Shown here: piece after piece, positions 1-9,361 of the stretch
Layout: each line of letters starts with the position of its first letter
Position numbering within the stretch: the first letter of the stretch is position 1
Assembly: GCA_040755915.1 (NCBI GenBank)
Contig: JBFLWM010000007.1
Coordinates: 1 to 64,000 of the forward strand
Length of the DNA: 64,000 bases
Direction of reading: 5' to 3'
DNA from: Sulfurivermis sp040755915
GTDB taxonomy: Bacteria > Pseudomonadota > Gammaproteobacteria > Thiohalomonadales > Thiohalomonadaceae
Program-made: the position numbers and the translations under genes
The notes under the pieces: model-generated
Seen by the model: the letters and a program-made list of their open reading frames with translations, nothing else
Told to the model about the DNA's origin: nothing
Databases searched by the model: none

Positions 1-91
1 TTAACCGCGAAGTACGCCAAGTTGCGCGAAGCATTCCGGGCTGGCGAGGATGCCGAGCTCCCGTGGCGTTACTTCGCGTCCTTGGCGGTTA
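1..91. other. Intergenic stretch downstream of hslV
   Basis: No gene is supported here. The stretch holds short imperfect inverted motifs (related CGCGAAGT/ACTTCGCG words near positions 7-14 and 72-79) of the kind that often act as transcript-end hairpins. The usual partner hslU would be expected further left, outside the window. Confidence 0.4.
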
Positions 92-625
<534 letters not shown>

Positions 626-666
626 AATCGAATCTCCCCAAATGCCGAGGGCGTAATGTTACACCA

Positions 667-1605
667 TCACGGCGTCAGCACTGCCGTGCGGTGACGGGTG
701 CGGCGGAAATAACCCGCGGCCCCGGCGGAGGTGATGATGCACCACACTGCAAACAGGGCCCCGGGCAGGGCAGTCTCCGGCGCGAAGTGCTTGAGGGCGA
801 GGGCGACACCGAGACCGGCGTTCTGCATGCCGATCTCGATGGCCAGGGTGAGGCGGTGGCGGGCGTCGAATCCGAACCAGCGCGCCGCCTGCCAGCCCAG
901 CACATAGCCCAGGGCGTTGAGCAGCACCACCAGCAGGAACACCTGCCCCCCCACCTCCGCCAGCCGCGCCTGATTGGCGGCCACGGCATAGCTGCAGATG
1001 ATGACGATGGCGACGGTGGCCACCGCCGGGGCGATCTCCTTCGCCAGGGCGAGCCGCTTGCCGAGCACCTGCCGCAGCCCCATGCCGGCGATGAGCGGTG
1101 CCACCACCGTCATCAGGATGGTCTGCATCATGGGCCAGAACGAGATGTCGAGAAAGGCGCTGCCCAGCCACTGCACCAGCAGCGGGGTCAGCAGCGGCGA
1201 CAGCAGGGTGGACAGGGTGGTGAGGGCGATGGAGTAGGCCACCGCGCCGCCGGCCAGGTAGACGATGACATTGCTGGCCATGGCCCCCGGCGCACAGCCG
1301 ACGATGACAAAACCCAGCGCCAGCGCCGGCGGCAGTCCGCCGAAGGCGGCAGCGGCAAAGCCCAGCAGGGGCATCAGGGTGTACTGGGCGGCGAGACCGG
1401 CAAACAGGGCGCGCGGCCGCCCCAGGGTGTCCTGCAGATCCGCCGGCTCCAGCACCACGCCGAGGGCAAACATGGTGGCGGCGAACAGCCACAGAAAGAC
1501 GTCCTTGAACACCAGGAACAGACCCGGCTCCAGATAGGCGGCAACGGCCCCTGCCAGCGTCAGCGGCGCCAGGCCGTTGGCAATCAGCCGCAGCAGGGCG
1601 ACCAT
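667..1605 (-). CDS. Bile acid:sodium symporter (BASS) family transporter
   Basis: Inner-membrane protein of 312 aa with about nine to ten hydrophobic segments. The central GCAPGAMASNVIVYLAGG stretch is the typical BASS/SBF substrate and sodium binding region, and a later segment contains EIGMQNAGLG, a second conserved BASS motif. Family members co-transport organic anions (bile acids, 2-oxo acids, pantoate and others) with sodium; the substrate here cannot be told from sequence. The ATG start lies only 6 bp after the mlaC stop, so the two are probably co-transcribed. The functional link with mlaC and hslV is unclear and may be only positional. Confidence 0.85.
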   Translation of the reverse strand: MVALLRLIANGLAPLTLAGAVAAYLEPGLFLVFKDVFLWLFAATMFALGVVLEPADLQDTLGRPRALFAGLAAQYTLMPLLGFAAAAFGGLPPALALGFVIVGCAPGAMASNVIVYLAGGAVAYSIALTTLSTLLSPLLTPLLVQWLGSAFLDISFWPMMQTILMTVVAPLIAGMGLRQVLGKRLALAKEIAPAVATVAIVIICSYAVAANQARLAEVGGQVFLLVVLLNALGYVLGWQAARWFGFDARHRLTLAIEIGMQNAGLGVALALKHFAPETALPGALFAVWCIITSAGAAGYFRRTRHRTAVLTP

Positions 1606-1611
1606 GCGGGC

Positions 1612-2295
1612 TTACTGCGCCGGCTTCTTGCCGTTGACCACCTGCTCCATCAGCGCCTGATTGCGCTCCTCCAGGCGGGCGATGAGGCCGTCGATGCCCA
1701 CCTGGGTGATCTCCTGGGCGAAGGAGGTGCGGTAGTTGGTGACCAGGCTGACGCCCTCCACGGTCACGTCGTAGACCTTCCAGTCGCCGTCGCGGTTGTG
1801 CACGGCGAACAGCACCTGCACCACCTTGCCACCCTCCAGATGCACTTCGGAACGCACCGTGGTGGTGTCACCCTCGGCCGGGCGGCCGGGCAGGAAAGTG
1901 ATCAGGTCATCGTTGCGTGCCAGCAGGTCATCCAGCTGTTTGGGATCTTCCAGCAGGGCGGCGGTGTAGAAGCGCACCATCATCACGCGGAAGGCGGCGA
2001 TGAAGCGCTGGCGCTGCTCCGCCGTGGCCTGGCGCCAGTACTTGCCCAGCACCCAGCCGGACATGCGCGGGAAATCCACATGGGGCCCCAGCACCTGGTC
2101 CACCAGGTCGAACATGTGCTGCGGCCGCTCGCGCACCGCATCGCGCTCGCGCTTGAGGGTCTCGATCATGCGCTGGCTGACCTCGGTCATCAGCTGCTCC
2201 GGGGCTTGCGGCACGCTGGCCGCGCCGGCCTTGGCCCCCAGCAGCAGCCCCAGCGCCAGCAGCATCATCCACAGCGGCTTGCGTGACAGAATCAT
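1612..2295 (-). CDS. MlaC/Ttg2D-family periplasmic phospholipid-binding protein
   Basis: 227 aa with a clear signal peptide (residues 1 to about 26: MILSRKPLWMM, then a hydrophobic run ending GAKAGAAS). The mature part carries the MlaC-like pattern: an early helical segment with VLGPHVDFPRMSGWVLGKYWR, then AFRVMMVRFYTAALL, and a C-terminal KVYDVTVEGVSLVTNYRTSF core typical of the family. MlaC shuttles phospholipids between the outer membrane and the MlaFEDB ABC transporter. The other mla genes are not in the window, so this may be an orphan or a paralogue. GAGGGAG precedes the ATG by a suitable distance. It is the first gene of the minus-strand run and is divergent from trhP. Confidence 0.85.
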   Translation of the reverse strand: MILSRKPLWMMLLALGLLLGAKAGAASVPQAPEQLMTEVSQRMIETLKRERDAVRERPQHMFDLVDQVLGPHVDFPRMSGWVLGKYWRQATAEQRQRFIAAFRVMMVRFYTAALLEDPKQLDDLLARNDDLITFLPGRPAEGDTTTVRSEVHLEGGKVVQVLFAVHNRDGDWKVYDVTVEGVSLVTNYRTSFAQEITQVGIDGLIARLEERNQALMEQVVNGKKPAQ

Positions 2296-2353
2296 GGTGT
2301 ACTCCCTCGTTTTATATGTCTTTAGGCGTGGCGCAGATTGTCGCCCATCGGCC

Positions 2354-2388
2354 GCGGGCGGGCAATCAGGGGTAGAATAGCCGCCCGC
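2354..2388 (+). promoter_or_regulatory. Putative trhP promoter region with inverted repeat around the -10
   Basis: TAGAAT (2373-2378) is a good sigma70 -10 hexamer and sits between GCGGGCGG (2354-2361) and its exact complement CCGCCCGC (2381-2388). The -35 is poor. The arrangement lies 18 nt before the trhP start and could be a repressor site or a 5' hairpin. Confidence 0.4.
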
Positions 2389-2405
2389 AACCTGTATACC
2401 ACCTC

Positions 2406-3683
2406 ATGAAGACACCCGAACTCCTCGCCCCCGCCGGCAGCCTGCGCCACCTGCGCGTGGCCTTCGCCTACGGCGCCGACGCCGTCTATGCCGGCCTGCC
2501 GCGCTACTCCCTGCGCGTGCGTAACAACGACTTCGACCTGGACAACCTCGCCACCGGCATCCAGGAGGCCCATGCCCAGGGCAGGCAGTTCTTCCTCGCC
2601 AGCAACGTCATGCCGCACAACGCCAAGGTGAAGACCTTCCTCGCCGACATGGCGCCGGTCATCGCCCTCAGGCCCGATGCCCTGATCATGGCCGACCCCG
2701 GCCTGATCCTGATGGTGCGCGAGCGCTGGCCGGAGATGCCCGTCCACCTGTCGGTGCAGGCCAATACCGTCAACTACGCCGACGTGCGCTTCTGGCAGCG
2801 CCAGGGCATCGTGCGCGTGATCCTGTCGCGCGAACTGTCGCTGGAAGAGGTGGCGGAGATCCGCCAGCAGTGTCCGGACATGGAGCTGGAGGTGTTCGTG
2901 CACGGCGCCCTGTGCATCGCCTATTCCGGCCGCTGCCTGCTGTCCGGCTACTTCAACCACCGCGACCCCAACCAGGGCACCTGCACCAACTCCTGCCGCT
3001 GGGACTATCAGATGCATGATGCCGAGGTCGATGCCGACGGAGACGTGCGGCGCGCCGAGGCACAGAAGGTCTATCTGCTGGAACAGCGCGAGCACGCCGG
3101 CGAACTGATGCCCATCGAGGAAGATGAGCACGGCACCTACATCATGAACTCCAAGGATCTGCGCGCGGTGGAACACATCGCCGAACTGGTGCGCATCGGT
3201 GTCGACTCGCTGAAGATCGAGGGCCGCACCAAGTCGCCCTACTACATCGCCCGCACCACCCAGGCCTACCGCCAGGCCATCGACGACGCCGTCGCCGGCC
3301 GCCCCTTCGACACCCGCCTGCTGGTCGAGCTGGAGAACCTCGCCAACCGCGGCTACACCGACGGCTTCTACGTGCGCCACCACACCCAGGACTACCAGAA
3401 CTACATCAAGGGCGCCTCCAGCGGCGAGCGGCAGCAGTTCGTCGGCGAGGTGGACGGCTACGACGCCGCCACGGGGCTGGCCGAGATCGACGTGAAGAAC
3501 AAGATCCGCGTCGGCGACCGCCTGGAATTGATCACCCCGCAGGGCAACCGCAGGTTCGTGCTGGAACGGATGGAAGGTTGCAACGGTGCGGCGCTGGACG
3601 AGGCGCCGGGCGGCGGCCACCGCGTGCGCATCCCGCTGCCCGCCGGGGACTACCGCTACGCCCTGCTGGCCAAGGAGCTATAA
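2406..3683 (+). CDS. trhP: U32-family tRNA uridine hydroxylation protein TrhP (YegQ)
   Basis: 425-aa member of the peptidase-U32 family. Opening residues MKTPELLAPAGSLRHL, the AYGADAVYAGL segment and the cysteine cluster C...SGRCLLSGYFNHRDPNQGTC.NSCRWDY are diagnostic of the YegQ/TrhP branch. E. coli TrhP works in prephenate-dependent 5-hydroxyuridine formation at the tRNA wobble position; the cysteines probably bind an iron-sulfur cluster. Length and residues are intact. It is monocistronic, divergent from mlaC, and followed by an inverted repeat that may end transcription. The ATG at 2406 follows a weak ribosome site (ACCACCTC). Confidence 0.9.
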   Translation: MKTPELLAPAGSLRHLRVAFAYGADAVYAGLPRYSLRVRNNDFDLDNLATGIQEAHAQGRQFFLASNVMPHNAKVKTFLADMAPVIALRPDALIMADPGLILMVRERWPEMPVHLSVQANTVNYADVRFWQRQGIVRVILSRELSLEEVAEIRQQCPDMELEVFVHGALCIAYSGRCLLSGYFNHRDPNQGTCTNSCRWDYQMHDAEVDADGDVRRAEAQKVYLLEQREHAGELMPIEEDEHGTYIMNSKDLRAVEHIAELVRIGVDSLKIEGRTKSPYYIARTTQAYRQAIDDAVAGRPFDTRLLVELENLANRGYTDGFYVRHHTQDYQNYIKGASSGERQQFVGEVDGYDAATGLAEIDVKNKIRVGDRLELITPQGNRRFVLERMEGCNGAALDEAPGGGHRVRIPLPAGDYRYALLAKEL

Positions 3684-3695
3684 GTTCACAAAGAC

Positions 3696-3759
3696 GGACA
3701 GGATAAACAGGATTTGCAGGACTAAATATCCACCCTGCTCATCCTGAAAAATCCTGTCC
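3696..3759. terminator. Inverted repeat between convergent trhP and GGDEF genes
   Basis: GGACAGGAT (3696-3704) pairs exactly with ATCCTGTCC (3751-3759); further AGGAT/ATCCT words lie inside. It sits between convergent genes, so a bidirectional transcript-end hairpin is likely, although no strong T tract follows. Similar GGATAAACAGGAT words are common extragenic repeats. Confidence 0.4.
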
Positions 3760-3781
3760 CTCATGTCCCATGCTGTGATGG

Positions 3782-5047
3782 CTACCCCTCCACCCGGTTG
3801 CGCCCCGCCGCCTTGCCGCGGTACAGCGCGGCATCGGCACGTGCCAGCAGTTCATCGAGGGTGAGGTCGTCGCCGGGCACGCGGGCAGCCACGCCGAGGG
3901 TGGCGGTAAGGGTAAGCTCGGTGCCGGGCAGACCGATGCGACAGGCGGCGATGGCCTGGCGCAGCCGCTCGGCGAACTGACGCCCACCCTCAAGGTTTGT
4001 TTCCGGCAGCAGGACGGCGAACTCTTCGCCACCGAGCCGCCCGACAATGTCGTTGGTGCGCAGCACGTCGCGACAGGCGTCGCCCACCGCGCGCAACACC
4101 TGATCGCCGGCGGCATGACCGTGGCTGTCGTTGACATCCTTGAAGTGATCCAGGTCCAGCATCACCACCGCCAGGGGGGCGTCATAGCGCAGGGCGCGCT
4201 CCATTTCACGCTCCGCCAGCTCGAAGAACCGGCGCCGGTTGGGCAGGGCGGTGAGTTCGTCGGTACGCGCCTGCACCCGCGCCGCCTCCTCCAGCTGGCG
4301 GCGCAACCCCACCTCCTGCTGCAACAGCATGGTCAGGTGTCGGCTGTGGGCGGAGTCGATGAAGGAGAAGCGGCGCAGGCGCGCATGCTGCACCGAGGTG
4401 ACCATGCAGAAGATCAGCGTCACCACGAAGAACAGCAGTGCCAGCGGCAGCTGATGCTGTGCCGGCGGGAAAAACAGCAGGGTCTCGACACCCAGGGCTG
4501 CGACCGCGAAGGCCGTCGCCAACAGGCGATGGTTCAGCGTGCTCGGAATGAAAAAGAAGGCGCCCACCATCATCACCAGCAGGCCGGGATAGATCTCGAG
4601 AAACTCGCGCTGGCTCACCGGATACAGCAGCAGGGCATTGCCCAGCACCACAAAGAAAAACAGCAGGGTCAGGCGGTACAACCGCGGCGGATGCAGCGGA
4701 TGGCGCAGCAGCCACCAGCCCAGGCCCCAACAGAAGGCCAGCACCCCGAAGCGCAGCAGGGCATTGAGCCAGAACAGGGAACTGAAACCGAGCAGGAGCT
4801 GGTCGGAGATGACGAAGGCGAAATACAGCGGACCGGTAACGAAGAGGGCGATGATGAAGTGGCGCAGCTCGGCAGCGCCGACATGCGCGCCGAAGGCCGC
4901 CTCCGCCGCTGGATCGACGAATTCGCCGCTCCAGCGGCTGAGCGTCACGGCATAGGGCAGATTGCCGCCATTGCCCGCTGCTGCTCCGTTATTCTCCCCG
5001 TTCATGCCACTGCCTGTGCCGATTTTCCCTGGAACTGCCTGCATCAT
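3782..5047 (-). CDS. Membrane diguanylate cyclase (GGDEF)
   Basis: 421 aa. Residues about 60-215 contain roughly six hydrophobic segments forming an uncharacterised membrane sensor region; a linker helix leads into a GGDEF domain (about 255-420). The catalytic motif is GGEEF within RLGGEEFAVLLPE, and RTND placed five residues upstream matches the RxxD inhibitory c-di-GMP site, so product inhibition is expected. It should condense two GTP into c-di-GMP at the inner membrane. The start is uncertain: ATGs at 5047, 5044 and 5005 are possible and none has a strong ribosome site; the internal 5005 start would drop 14 residues of no obvious function. Divergent from hemB. Confidence 0.88.
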   Translation of the reverse strand: MMQAVPGKIGTGSGMNGENNGAAAGNGGNLPYAVTLSRWSGEFVDPAAEAAFGAHVGAAELRHFIIALFVTGPLYFAFVISDQLLLGFSSLFWLNALLRFGVLAFCWGLGWWLLRHPLHPPRLYRLTLLFFFVVLGNALLLYPVSQREFLEIYPGLLVMMVGAFFFIPSTLNHRLLATAFAVAALGVETLLFFPPAQHQLPLALLFFVVTLIFCMVTSVQHARLRRFSFIDSAHSRHLTMLLQQEVGLRRQLEEAARVQARTDELTALPNRRRFFELAEREMERALRYDAPLAVVMLDLDHFKDVNDSHGHAAGDQVLRAVGDACRDVLRTNDIVGRLGGEEFAVLLPETNLEGGRQFAERLRQAIAACRIGLPGTELTLTATLGVAARVPGDDLTLDELLARADAALYRGKAAGRNRVEG

Positions 5048-5150
5048 ACCGGGGCACCCCCGGCGGCGTCGACACGATGCTTCTGAGCCGACGGCGGCCG
5101 GTGGTACACTGTGCGCCTTTCAAACGACCCCAAGCGCTGAGGAATTACCC

Positions 5151-6164
5151 GTGAGCCAGCCCGAAACCAGCCATGGCGCCTTCCCCTGGACCCGCATGCG
5201 CCGCATGCGCCGTGACGATTTCTCCCGCCGCCTGATGCGGGAGTCCACCCTCAGCGCCAATGACCTGATCTGCCCCCTGTTCGTGCTGGAAGGCAGCAAC
5301 CGCCGCGAGGCCGTGGCCTCCATGCCCGGCGTCGAGCGCCTGTCCATCGACCTGCTGCTGCGCGAGGCCGAGGCCCTGCACCGCCTGGGCGTGCCGGCGG
5401 TAGCCCTGTTCCCGGTTACCCCGCTGGAGAAGAAGTCTCTGGATGCCGCCGAGGCCTGGAACCCGGACGGCCTGGCCCAGCGTACCGTGCGGGCCCTGAA
5501 ACAGGAATTCCCCGAGCTGGGCGTGATCACCGACGTCGCCCTCGACCCCTTCACCACCCACGGCCAGGATGGCCTCATCGACGACACCGGCTACGTCATG
5601 AATGACGAGACGGTGGCGGCCCTGGTGCAGCAGGCCCTGTCCCATGCCGCGGCCGGCGCCGACGTGGTGGCGCCCTCGGACATGATGGACGGCCGCATCG
5701 GCGACATCCGCGAGGCACTGGAATCCGCCGGCCACATCCACACCCGCATCCTGGCCTATTCCGCCAAGTACGCCTCCAGCTTCTACGGCCCGTTCCGCGA
5801 CGCCGTAGGCTCCGCCGGCAACCTGGGCAAGGGCAACAAGTACACCTACCAGATGGACCCGGCCAACACCGACGAGGCCCTGCGCGAGGTGGCGCTGGAC
5901 CTGGACGAAGGCGCCGACATGGTGATGGTCAAGCCGGGCATGCCGTATCTCGACATCGTGCGCCGGGTGAAGGATCAGTTCGGCGTGCCCACCTTCGCCT
6001 ATCAGGTGAGCGGCGAGTACGCCATGCTGATGGCGGCCGCGCAGAACGGCTGGCTGGACGAGAAGGCGGTGATCATGGAATCACTGCTCGCCTTCAAGCG
6101 CGCCGGCGCCGACGGCATCCTGACCTACTTCGCGCGCCGCGCGGCGGAATGGCTTAAGGACTAG
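5151..6164 (+). CDS. hemB: Porphobilinogen synthase (delta-aminolevulinate dehydratase) HemB
   Basis: Condenses two 5-aminolevulinate molecules to porphobilinogen in haem synthesis; cytoplasmic octamer. 337 aa from a GTG start at 5151, chosen because GAGG lies about 8 nt upstream and the residue sequence from there (MSQPETSHGAFPWTRMRRMRR) matches family N-termini. The Schiff-base lysines are in SAKYASSFYGPF and VKPGMPYLD. The metal-site segment reads DVALDPFTTHGQDG, with aspartates in place of the zinc-binding cysteines, so this is the Mg-type enzyme. Standing alone, it is about 39 kb from the hemCDXY cluster. Confidence 0.96.
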   Translation: MSQPETSHGAFPWTRMRRMRRDDFSRRLMRESTLSANDLICPLFVLEGSNRREAVASMPGVERLSIDLLLREAEALHRLGVPAVALFPVTPLEKKSLDAAEAWNPDGLAQRTVRALKQEFPELGVITDVALDPFTTHGQDGLIDDTGYVMNDETVAALVQQALSHAAAGADVVAPSDMMDGRIGDIREALESAGHIHTRILAYSAKYASSFYGPFRDAVGSAGNLGKGNKYTYQMDPANTDEALREVALDLDEGADMVMVKPGMPYLDIVRRVKDQFGVPTFAYQVSGEYAMLMAAAQNGWLDEKAVIMESLLAFKRAGADGILTYFARRAAEWLKD

Positions 6165-6268
6165 ATACAAGATTCAAGATACAAGAGGAAAGTAAATGGC
6201 CGCGTGCAGCGCACACCTCCCCTTGTATCTTTGCTCTTTCCTCTTTCCACTTTAGTTAGAGACTAATC

Positions 6269-6949
6269 ATGGCCCCGAAAAGCTTTGTCTTCAGCATGTT
6301 CGGCTCATCGCCGGTCAGCCCCCTGCAGCAGCACATGGGCAAGGTGCAATCCTGCGTGCAGGAGGTCATCCCGTTCCTGGAAGCGGCCCTGGCGCAGGAC
6401 TGGACCCGGGCGCGCGAGGTGCAGAAACGCATCGCCGTGCTGGAAGGCGAGGCCGATGCCCTGAAGAAGGAGCTGCGTCTGCACCTGCCGCGCGGCTGGA
6501 TGATGCCGGTATCGCGCCGCGACGTGCTGGAGGCGCTGCGCATGCAGGACAAGATCGCCAACAAGACCAAGGACATCGCCGGCCTGATCATCGGCCGCCG
6601 CATGGTGTTCCCGCCGGAGATCGCCGCCAAGCTGCTGGAATTTGCCCGCCGCTGCATCGATGCCACCGCCCAGGCGCAGCTGGCCATCAACGAGCTGGAC
6701 GAACTGGTGGAGACCGGCTTCCGCGGCCACGAGGTGGAGCTGGTGGAAAAGATGATCACCGAACTGGATGCCATCGAGGCCGACACCGATGCCCTGCAGG
6801 TAGAGGTGCGCGACCTGCTGTTCGCCAAGGAGAAGGAGCTGTATGCCGTCGACGTGATGTTCATGTACAACGTCATCGACTGGATTGGTGACCTCGGCGA
6901 CCTGGCCCAGCGCGTGGGCAGCCGCCTGCTGATGATGCTGGCACGCTAA
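6269..6949 (+). CDS. PhoU-like DUF47 protein, Pit phosphate transport partner
   Basis: 226-aa, almost entirely helical cytoplasmic protein of the DUF47/TIGR00153 family (distant PhoU relatives). It begins MAPKSFVFSMFGSSPVSPLQQHM, which matches the family opening, and contains internal acidic helix repeats such as ELVEKMITELDAIEADTDAL. Genes of this family are nearly always next to a Pit-type phosphate transporter, as here (13 bp upstream of pitA), and are thought to regulate it. A region of repeated AAGATACAAG/CTTGTATCTT words lies in the 100 bp gap after hemB and may act as a transcript boundary. Confidence 0.88.
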   Translation: MAPKSFVFSMFGSSPVSPLQQHMGKVQSCVQEVIPFLEAALAQDWTRAREVQKRIAVLEGEADALKKELRLHLPRGWMMPVSRRDVLEALRMQDKIANKTKDIAGLIIGRRMVFPPEIAAKLLEFARRCIDATAQAQLAINELDELVETGFRGHEVELVEKMITELDAIEADTDALQVEVRDLLFAKEKELYAVDVMFMYNVIDWIGDLGDLAQRVGSRLLMMLAR

Positions 6950-6962
6950 GGAGGGCACCACG

Positions 6963-8216
6963 ATGGAATACGCAACAATCTACATCGTGCTGGCGGTCGC
7001 CTTCGGCCTGTTCATGGCCTGGGGCGTGGGTGCCAACGACGTCGCCAACGCCATGGGCACCTCGGTGGGTTCCGGTGCCCTCACCGCGCGCCAGGCCATC
7101 ATCATCGCCGCGATCTTCGAGTTCACCGGCGCCTACCTCGCCGGCGGCGCGGTCACCGAGACCATCCGCAGCGGCATGATCGACGCCAACCTGCTGGCCG
7201 GCCAGCCGGAGCTGCTGGTCTACGGCATGCTGGCCTCGCTGCTCGCCGCCGCCATCTGGCTGATGGTCGCCTCCCACTTCGGCTGGCCGGTATCCACCAC
7301 CCACTCCATCGTCGGTGCCATCGTCGGATTCGCCGCCGTGGGCCTCGGCATGGAGGCGGTGAAATGGGGCAAGATCGGTTCCATCGTGATGAGCTGGGTG
7401 ATCTCCCCGGCCATGGCCGGCATCATTTCCTACTGGCTGTTCCAGAGCGTGCAGAAGTTCATTCTCGACACCGATAACCCGCTCAAGAACGCCAAGCGCT
7501 ACGTGCCGATCTACATGTTCCTGGTCGGCTTCATCGTCGCCCTGGTGACCCTCACCAAGGGCCTCAAGCATGTCGGCCTGCACCTCAGCACCGGTCAGGG
7601 ATACTTCTACGCCGTGGTCATCGGCGTGGCCACCATGCTGTTCGGCATCTACGCCATTTCGCGCATGCGCTTCGATCCCAAGGCCGACCGTGAATTCCAC
7701 TTTGCCAACGTGGAGAAGGTGTTCGGCATCCTGATGATCGTCACCGCCTGCGCCATGGCCTTCGCCCACGGTTCCAACGATGTGGCCAACGCGGTCGGCC
7801 CGCTGGCCGCCGTCATCAGCGTGGTGCAGAGCGGCGGCGAGGTGGCAAGCAAGGCCGCCATGCCGGCCTGGGTGCTGCTGCTGGGCGGCATCGGCATCGT
7901 CTTCGGCCTGGCCACCTTCGGTTACAAGGTGATGGCCACCGTCGGCACCGGCATCACCGAACTGACCCCGAGCCGCGGTTTTGCCGCCACCCTGGCCGCT
8001 GCCGGCACAGTGGTACTCGCCTCCGGCACCGGGCTGCCCATCTCCACCACCCACACCCTGGTGGGCGGCGTGCTGGGCGTCGGCCTGGCCCGCGGCATCG
8101 CGGCGCTGAACATGGAGGTGGTGCGCACCATCTTCCTGTCCTGGATCGTGACCCTCCCGGCCGGCGCCATCCTGGCCATCGTGTTCTTCTTCATGCTGAA
8201 GGGAATCTTCGCCTGA
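6963..8216 (+). CDS. pitA: Low-affinity inorganic phosphate transporter (Pit family)
   Basis: 417-aa inner-membrane PHO4-family symporter of phosphate, probably as metal-phosphate with protons (or sodium). The two family signature copies are present: GANDVANAMGTSVGS near the N-terminus and GSNDVANAVGPLAAV in the second half, each followed by a STTH motif (VSTTHSIVGA and ISTTHTLVGG). About ten membrane segments. AAGGAGG gives a strong ribosome site before the ATG. It forms an operon with the upstream DUF47 gene and overlaps aroE by 1 bp (TGATG), so aroE is probably translated by coupling. Confidence 0.93.
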   Translation: MEYATIYIVLAVAFGLFMAWGVGANDVANAMGTSVGSGALTARQAIIIAAIFEFTGAYLAGGAVTETIRSGMIDANLLAGQPELLVYGMLASLLAAAIWLMVASHFGWPVSTTHSIVGAIVGFAAVGLGMEAVKWGKIGSIVMSWVISPAMAGIISYWLFQSVQKFILDTDNPLKNAKRYVPIYMFLVGFIVALVTLTKGLKHVGLHLSTGQGYFYAVVIGVATMLFGIYAISRMRFDPKADREFHFANVEKVFGILMIVTACAMAFAHGSNDVANAVGPLAAVISVVQSGGEVASKAAMPAWVLLLGGIGIVFGLATFGYKVMATVGTGITELTPSRGFAATLAAAGTVVLASGTGLPISTTHTLVGGVLGVGLARGIAALNMEVVRTIFLSWIVTLPAGAILAIVFFFMLKGIFA

Positions 8217-9025
8217 TGGATCGCTATGCGGTGATGGGCAACCCCATCGGCCACAGCAAATCGCCACTGATCCATACGCGCTTTGCGGCGCAGACCGGCC
8301 AGGCCCTCAGCTATGAAGCCATCCTGGTGGAGCTGGGCGACTTTCCGGCCGCCGTGGCACGCTTCCGTGCCGCCGGCGGCCAGGGGCTGAACGTCACCGT
8401 CCCCTTCAAGCAGGAGGCCTGGGCGCTGGCCCGGCAGCGCAGCCGGCGCGCCGAACGCGCCGGGGCGGTGAACACCCTGCGTTGGGAGGCCGATGGCAGT
8501 CTGTTCGGCGACAACACCGACGGCGTCGGCCTGGTTCGGGACCTCAAGGACAACCACGGTGTGCCGCTTGCCGGCCGCCGCCTGCTGCTGCTTGGTGCCG
8601 GCGGCGCGGTGCGCGGCGTGCTGGAGCCGCTGCTGGAGGAGAGACCGGCGGCACTGGTGATCGCCAACCGCACCGTGGCCAAGGCAGAGGAACTGGCCGC
8701 CGCCTTCGCCGATCTGGGCACGGTTCGGGCCAGCAGCTTCGCCGCCCTGGCAGGACAGCAATTCGACGTGGTGATCAACGGCACCGCCGCCAGCCTGCAG
8801 GGCGAGGTCCCGCCGCTGCCGGACGGCATTCTCGCCCCGGGGGCGGTGTGCTACGACATGATGTACGGCAAGGAGCCGACGGCGTTCCTGCGCTGGGCCA
8901 TGGCGGCCGGCGCCGCTCAATCGGCAGACGGGCTGGGGATGCTGGTGGAACAGGCGGCGGAGGCCTTCTACCTCTGGCGCGGCGTCAGGCCGGCCACCGC
9001 CGAGGTCATCGCCGCGCTGCGCTAG
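8216..9025 (+). CDS. aroE: Shikimate dehydrogenase (NADP+)
   Basis: 269 aa, reduces 3-dehydroshikimate to shikimate in aromatic amino acid synthesis. The N-terminal substrate domain has MGNPIGHSKSPLIH, and NVTVPFKQEA with the catalytic lysine; the Rossmann part has LLLGAGGAVRGVLEPL; the C-terminal part has the DGLGMLVEQAAEAF helix. Length fits AroE. The ATG overlaps the pitA stop, joining it to the phosphate transport operon. It runs into a convergent RRM gene, overlapping its end by 4 bp. Confidence 0.95.
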   Translation: MDRYAVMGNPIGHSKSPLIHTRFAAQTGQALSYEAILVELGDFPAAVARFRAAGGQGLNVTVPFKQEAWALARQRSRRAERAGAVNTLRWEADGSLFGDNTDGVGLVRDLKDNHGVPLAGRRLLLLGAGGAVRGVLEPLLEERPAALVIANRTVAKAEELAAAFADLGTVRASSFAALAGQQFDVVINGTAASLQGEVPPLPDGILAPGAVCYDMMYGKEPTAFLRWAMAAGAAQSADGLGMLVEQAAEAFYLWRGVRPATAEVIAALR

Positions 9026-9342
9026 CCGCCTGTCGGACGAGGGCGGCGGCGTTCACCGCTGCGTCGATCCGCACCATTCCAGCTGCGCATGCGATGGTGA
9101 CGGCCACGCCGCTCATTGGCCGCATCGCGCGGCAGGAACTCCCGCACCTCGATGCGACGGCCACGCAGCGTATGACCGTGCAGTTGCTGCACGGCACGCA
9201 GGGCCAGCCGCTCCGGAATCACCGTTGCCACCGCATAACCATCTGCCTCCACCCGCCAGCGCATGGGGCGGCAACATAGAAACAGCACGTCCAGCTCGGT
9301 GGGACTGATACCCTCGGGCAGATTGCCTACGAACAACTCCAT
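9022..9342 (-). CDS. Short RRM-type RNA-binding protein
   Basis: 106 aa. The N-terminal 70 residues form an RNA recognition motif: MELFVGNLPEGISPTELDVLF is an RNP2-like strand and start, and the AVQQLHGHTLRGRRIEVREFLPR end resembles the last RRM helix and strand. The arginine-rich tail (DRRSGERRRPRP) may add nonspecific RNA contacts. It is similar in plan to the next gene upstream (9362-9802), with a shared VGNLP opening, so the two look like a tandem paralogous pair; this copy is shorter and has a poorer RNP1 region. Role unknown; RRM proteins in proteobacteria are uncommon and little studied. Confidence 0.75.
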   Translation of the reverse strand: MELFVGNLPEGISPTELDVLFLCCRPMRWRVEADGYAVATVIPERLALRAVQQLHGHTLRGRRIEVREFLPRDAANERRGRHHRMRSWNGADRRSGERRRPRPTGG

Positions 9343-9361
9343 GATCGCGGTACCGTGATGT

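Noticed and set aside
691..2286. A 531-residue plus-strand open frame opposite the BASS and mlaC genes
   Set aside because: It is a shadow of GC-rich antisense codons, His/Gln-rich and without any domain; the minus-strand genes are clear families.
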